Part shown: positions 60,993 to 64,000 of the stretch, piece by piece
Position numbering within the stretch: position 1 is the stretch's first letter
Layout of the letters: every line of letters starts with the position of its first letter
Assembly: GCF_014648395.1 (NCBI RefSeq)
Contig: NZ_BMRA01000012.1
Span: forward strand, 1-64,000
DNA length: 64,000 bases
Origin: Micromonospora fulviviridis
GTDB lineage: Bacteria > Actinomycetota > Actinomycetes > Mycobacteriales > Micromonosporaceae
Direction: 5' to 3'
Notes under the pieces: model-generated
What the model was told of the DNA's origin: nothing
The model's database searches: none
Seen by the model: only the letters and a program-made list of their open reading frames with translations
Program-made: the position numbers and the translations under genes

Positions 60993-61898
60993 ATGTCTGA
61001 GCCCACCTTCGCCACCCTGGTCAGCCGGTGGTACGAGCACAACGCCCGCGACCTGCCGTGGCGCGAGCCGGGTGTCGGCGCCTGGGCGATCCTGGTCAGC
61101 GAGGTCATGCTCCAGCAGACGCCGGTGGTCCGGGTGCTGCCCGCCTGGGAGGCGTGGCTGGCCCGCTGGCCGACCCCGGCCGCGCTGGCCGAGGACAGCC
61201 CGGCCGAGGCGATCCGGATGTGGGGCCGCCTCGGCTATCCCCGCCGTGCCGTACGCCTGCGCGACTGCGCGGTGGCCATCGTGGAGCGGCACGGCGGCGA
61301 GGTGCCGGAGCGGCTCGACCAACTGCTGGCGCTGCCCGGGGTCGGCACGTACACGGCACGGGCGGTCGCGGCCTTCGCGTACGGGCAGCGGCACCCGGTG
61401 GTGGACACCAACGTCCGGCGGGTGGTGTGCCGGGCCATCGCCGGCGAGCCCGACGCCGGACCGGCCACCCGCCCCGCCGACCTGGTCGCCACCGAGGAGT
61501 TGCTGCCGATCGAGCCGGCCGCGGCGGCCCTGGCCAGCGCGGCGTTCATGGAGCTCGGGGCGGTGGTGTGCACGGCCCGCGCCCCGCGCTGCGCGGTGTG
61601 CCCGGTCGAGTCGGTCTGCGCCTGGCGGGCCTCCGGCCAGCCGGCCCCGGCCGGGCCGACCCGCCGCCCCCAGCGCTACGCGGGCACCGACCGCCAGGTG
61701 CGCGGCCTGCTCCTCGCCGTGCTGCGCGACGCTCCCGGGCCGGTGCCGCACCAGCGGCTCGACCAGGTCTGGCACGACGACGTGCAGCGGGCCCGGGCGC
61801 TGGCCGGGCTGGTCACCGACGGCCTGGTGGAGCCGGTCGGTGAGGAGTCCTTCCGGCTGATCGGCGACGGCCCGCCGGTCCCGCTCCCCCGCCCCTGA
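60993..61898 (+). CDS. mutY: A/G-specific adenine glycosylase
   Basis: 301 residues. Helix-hairpin-helix LLALPGVGTYTARAVAAF with catalytic Asp in VVDTNVRRVV, catalytic Glu region SEVMLQQTPV, and the 4Fe-4S cluster motif CTARAPRCAVCPVESVC are complete. It removes A opposite 8-oxoG. The C-terminal MutT-like domain of longer homologues is absent or very short, as usual for this actinobacterial form. Divergent from the ACT-def operon and converging on clpC. Confidence 0.95.
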   Translation: MSEPTFATLVSRWYEHNARDLPWREPGVGAWAILVSEVMLQQTPVVRVLPAWEAWLARWPTPAALAEDSPAEAIRMWGRLGYPRRAVRLRDCAVAIVERHGGEVPERLDQLLALPGVGTYTARAVAAFAYGQRHPVVDTNVRRVVCRAIAGEPDAGPATRPADLVATEELLPIEPAAAALASAAFMELGAVVCTARAPRCAVCPVESVCAWRASGQPAPAGPTRRPQRYAGTDRQVRGLLLAVLRDAPGPVPHQRLDQVWHDDVQRARALAGLVTDGLVEPVGEESFRLIGDGPPVPLPRP

Positions 61899-61925
61899 CA
61901 CACCTGACCTCCGGGCAGGAGAAAA

Positions 61926-61966
61926 GGCGACGGCCCCGGAGGCTTTCGCCTGCCGGGGCCGTCGCC
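61926..61966. terminator. bidirectional terminator between mutY and clpC
   Basis: GGCGACGGCCCCGG (61926-61939) pairs perfectly with CCGGGGCCGTCGCC (61953-61966) around a 13-base loop in the convergent gap. Confidence 0.85.
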
Positions 61967-61985
61967 CTCGATCAGTTGCCCGAAC

Positions 61986-64000
61986 TTACGCGGCGTCGTC
62001 CGCGCCCGTGGCGGCGGTGCCGCCGAGGTCCGCCGGGACCGCGTCCGGAACGGCCACCGGCCGGTCGGCGCCCCGGAAGACGAGCTTGGACTTGTCGATG
62101 TTTTCCGGGTCGCCCTCGCAGTCCACCACCACGATCTGACCCGGGGTCAGCTCGTTGAAGAGGATCCGCTCGGACAGGTTGTCCTCGATGTCGCGCTGGA
62201 TCGTGCGACGCAGCGGCCGCGCGCCCAGCACCGGGTCGAAGCCCTTCTTCGCCAGGTACTTCTTGGCGTTGTCGGTCAGCTCCAGGCCCATGTCCTTGTT
62301 CCGGAGCTGCGTCTCGATCCGCTGGATCATGATGTCGACGATCGAGAGGATCTCGTTCTCGCGCAGCTGGTGGAAGACGATGGTGTCGTCGATCCGGTTC
62401 AGGAACTCGGGCCGGAAGTGCTGCTTGAGCTCGTCGTTGACCTTCTGCTTCATCCGGTCGTAGTTGGACTCGGAGTCCTCAGAGGCCTGGAAGCCCAGCG
62501 ACACCGCCTTGGCGACGTCCCGCGTGCCGAGGTTGGTGGTCAGGATGATGACCGTGTTCTTGAAGTCCACGATCCGACCCTGGCCGTCGGTGAGCCGCCC
62601 GTCCTCCAGGATCTGGAGGAGCGTGTTGAACACGTCCGGGTGGGCCTTCTCGATCTCGTCGAAGAGGACCACCGAGAACGGCCGGCGACGCACCTTCTCG
62701 GTCAGCTGCCCGCCCTCGTCGTAGCCGACGTAGCCGGGAGGGGCACCCACGAGCCGGGACACCGTGTACCGGTCGTGGAACTCGGACATGTCCAGCTGGA
62801 TGAGGGCGTCCTCGCTGCCGAACAGGAACTCGGCGAGCGCCTTGGAGAGCTCGGTCTTACCGACGCCGGACGGGCCGGCGAAGATGAACGAGCCGGACGG
62901 GCGCTTCGGGTCCTTCAGGCCGGCCCGGGTACGCCGGATCGCCTTCGAGACCGCCTTGACCGCGTCCTCCTGGCCGATGACGCGCTTGTGCAGCTCGTCC
63001 TCCATGCGCAGCAGGCGCGAGGTCTCCTCCTCGGTCAGCTTGTAGACCGGGATGCCGGTCCAGTTGCCGAGCACCTCGGCGATCTGCTCGTCGTCGACCT
63101 CGCTGACGACGTCCAGGTCACCGGCCTTCCACTCCTTCTCCCGCTGGGCCTTCTGCCCGAGGAGCTGCTTCTCCTTGTCGCGGAGCTGCGCGGCCCGCTC
63201 GAAGTCCTGCGCGTCGATCGCGGACTCCTTGTCGCGGCGGACCTGGGCGATCCGCTCGTCGAAGTCGCGCAGGTCTGGCGGCGCGGTCATCCGGCGGATG
63301 CGCATCCGGGCGCCGGCCTCGTCGATCAGGTCGATCGCCTTGTCCGGCAGGAAGCGGTCGGAGATGTAGCGGTCGGCCAGGGTGGCGGCAGCCACGAGAG
63401 CCGCGTCGGTGATGCTCACCCGGTGGTGCGCCTCGTAGCGGTCCCGCAGGCCCTTGAGGATCTCGATGGTGTGGGCCAGCGACGGCTCACCCACCTGGAT
63501 CGGCTGGAAGCGGCGCTCGAGAGCGGCGTCCTTCTCCAGGTGCTTGCGGTACTCGTCGAGGGTGGTGGCGCCGATGGTCTGCAGCTCGCCACGGGCCAGC
63601 ATCGGCTTGAGGATGCTGGCGGCGTCGATCGCGCCCTCGGCGGCACCCGCACCCACCAGGGTGTGGATCTCGTCGATGAACAGGATGATGTCGCCGCGGG
63701 TGCGGATCTCCTTGAGCACCTTCTTGAGGCGCTCCTCGAAGTCACCGCGGTAGCGGGAGCCGGCGACCAGGGCACCGAGGTCGAGGGTGTAGAGCTGCTT
63801 GTCCTTCAGAGTCTCGGGCACCTCGCCCTTGATGATCTTCTGGGACAGGCCCTCCACCACGGCGGTCTTGCCGACGCCGGGCTCACCGATCAGGACCGGG
63901 TTGTTCTTGGTCCGGCGGGAGAGCACCTGCATGACCCGCTCGATTTCCTTCTCGCGCCCGATGACCGGGTCGAGCTTGCCCTCGCGGGCGGCCTGGGTCA
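61986..64000 (-). CDS. clpC: ATP-dependent Clp protease ATP-binding subunit ClpC, N-terminus beyond window
   Basis: At least 671 residues; the frame is open at base 64000, so the N-terminal Clp repeat domain lies outside. Both AAA+ modules are present: D1 with Walker A GEPGVGKTAVVEGL and IILFIDEIHTLVGAG, then a UVR/coiled-coil middle segment (DFERAAQLRDKEKQLLGQKA), and D2 with GPSGVGKTELSKALAEF and VVLFDEIEKAHPDVF. The C-terminal D2-small domain (KGFDPVLGARPLRRTIQ) is intact. It unfolds substrates for ClpP and is essential in many actinobacteria. The tail ends in a short Ala/Asp-rich stretch. Confidence 0.97.
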   Translation of the reverse strand, partial: TQAAREGKLDPVIGREKEIERVMQVLSRRTKNNPVLIGEPGVGKTAVVEGLSQKIIKGEVPETLKDKQLYTLDLGALVAGSRYRGDFEERLKKVLKEIRTRGDIILFIDEIHTLVGAGAAEGAIDAASILKPMLARGELQTIGATTLDEYRKHLEKDAALERRFQPIQVGEPSLAHTIEILKGLRDRYEAHHRVSITDAALVAAATLADRYISDRFLPDKAIDLIDEAGARMRIRRMTAPPDLRDFDERIAQVRRDKESAIDAQDFERAAQLRDKEKQLLGQKAQREKEWKAGDLDVVSEVDDEQIAEVLGNWTGIPVYKLTEEETSRLLRMEDELHKRVIGQEDAVKAVSKAIRRTRAGLKDPKRPSGSFIFAGPSGVGKTELSKALAEFLFGSEDALIQLDMSEFHDRYTVSRLVGAPPGYVGYDEGGQLTEKVRRRPFSVVLFDEIEKAHPDVFNTLLQILEDGRLTDGQGRIVDFKNTVIILTTNLGTRDVAKAVSLGFQASEDSESNYDRMKQKVNDELKQHFRPEFLNRIDDTIVFHQLRENEILSIVDIMIQRIETQLRNKDMGLELTDNAKKYLAKKGFDPVLGARPLRRTIQRDIEDNLSERILFNELTPGQIVVVDCEGDPENIDKSKLVFRGADRPVAVPDAVPADLGGTAATGADDAA

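Overview
The window is GC-rich (visibly about 70% or more) actinobacterial chromosomal DNA. Gene content points to the Micromonosporaceae (Micromonospora, Actinoplanes or a relative): SARP regulators, a MsiK-type sugar ATPase, a DUF397 protein, ECF sigma factor with a SnoaL-like tail, and a type III polyketide/phenolic lipid cluster like one described from Actinoplanes. The genus is inferred from gene content, not demonstrated. No CRISPR array, rRNA, plasmid origin or intact integrase/transposase gene was seen. One tRNA (Thr, anticodon TGT) is present.

Layout. 0-10.2 kb: accessory enzymes and regulators. These are a secreted M4 metalloprotease cut by the left edge and its divergent lipoprotein neighbour, a LysR/PfpI pair, a histidine phosphatase, a VOC protein, an orphan asparagine-synthase-like protein, an AraC/ECF-sigma operon facing its probable AhpD-like target, and a TMEM175-type channel. 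10.3-12.5 kb: a glycogen-debranching-like glycosidase. 12.5-16.9 kb: a patchy segment bounded by a 73-bp near-perfect direct repeat and ending at tRNA-Thr; it carries Holin-X/DUF3618 membrane proteins, an epoxide hydrolase and two small orphan genes. 17.3-21 kb: MsiK-type ATPase facing rlmB-cysS. 21-47.7 kb: a long accessory stretch lying between cysS and ispF, which are neighbours in many actinobacteria. It holds regulators (IclR, CGNR, two SARP-type, AsnC), two unrelated fumarases, and a complete-looking tyrosine to fumarate degradation set (aminotransferase, hppD, hmgA, fahA plus an unidentified protein). 47.7-49.5 kb: ispF-ispD-carD. 51.2-55.1 kb: phenolic lipid cluster (type III PKS, ACAD-fold flavoenzyme, methyltransferase, UbiA prenyltransferase). 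56-64 kb: conserved housekeeping block radA, disA, def, an ACT protein, mutY and clpC (cut by the right edge).

How the genes work together. Tyrosine would be transaminated (37749-38852), converted to homogentisate by HppD, opened by HmgA and cleaved to fumarate and acetoacetate by FahA. No glutathione-type maleylacetoacetate isomerase is visible; the unidentified gene translationally coupled to fahA is the best local candidate for that missing step. Fumarate could then be taken up by either of the two fumarases in the window. IspD and IspF supply isoprenoid precursors, which the UbiA enzyme would attach to the product of the type III PKS. RadA and DisA, MutY and ClpC form the usual genome-maintenance and proteolysis neighbourhood.

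Start codons were chosen from Shine-Dalgarno placement, 4-bp overlaps and family lengths; several are GTG, and one (25039) is TTG. Family assignments rest on motifs read directly from the translations, with no database search.
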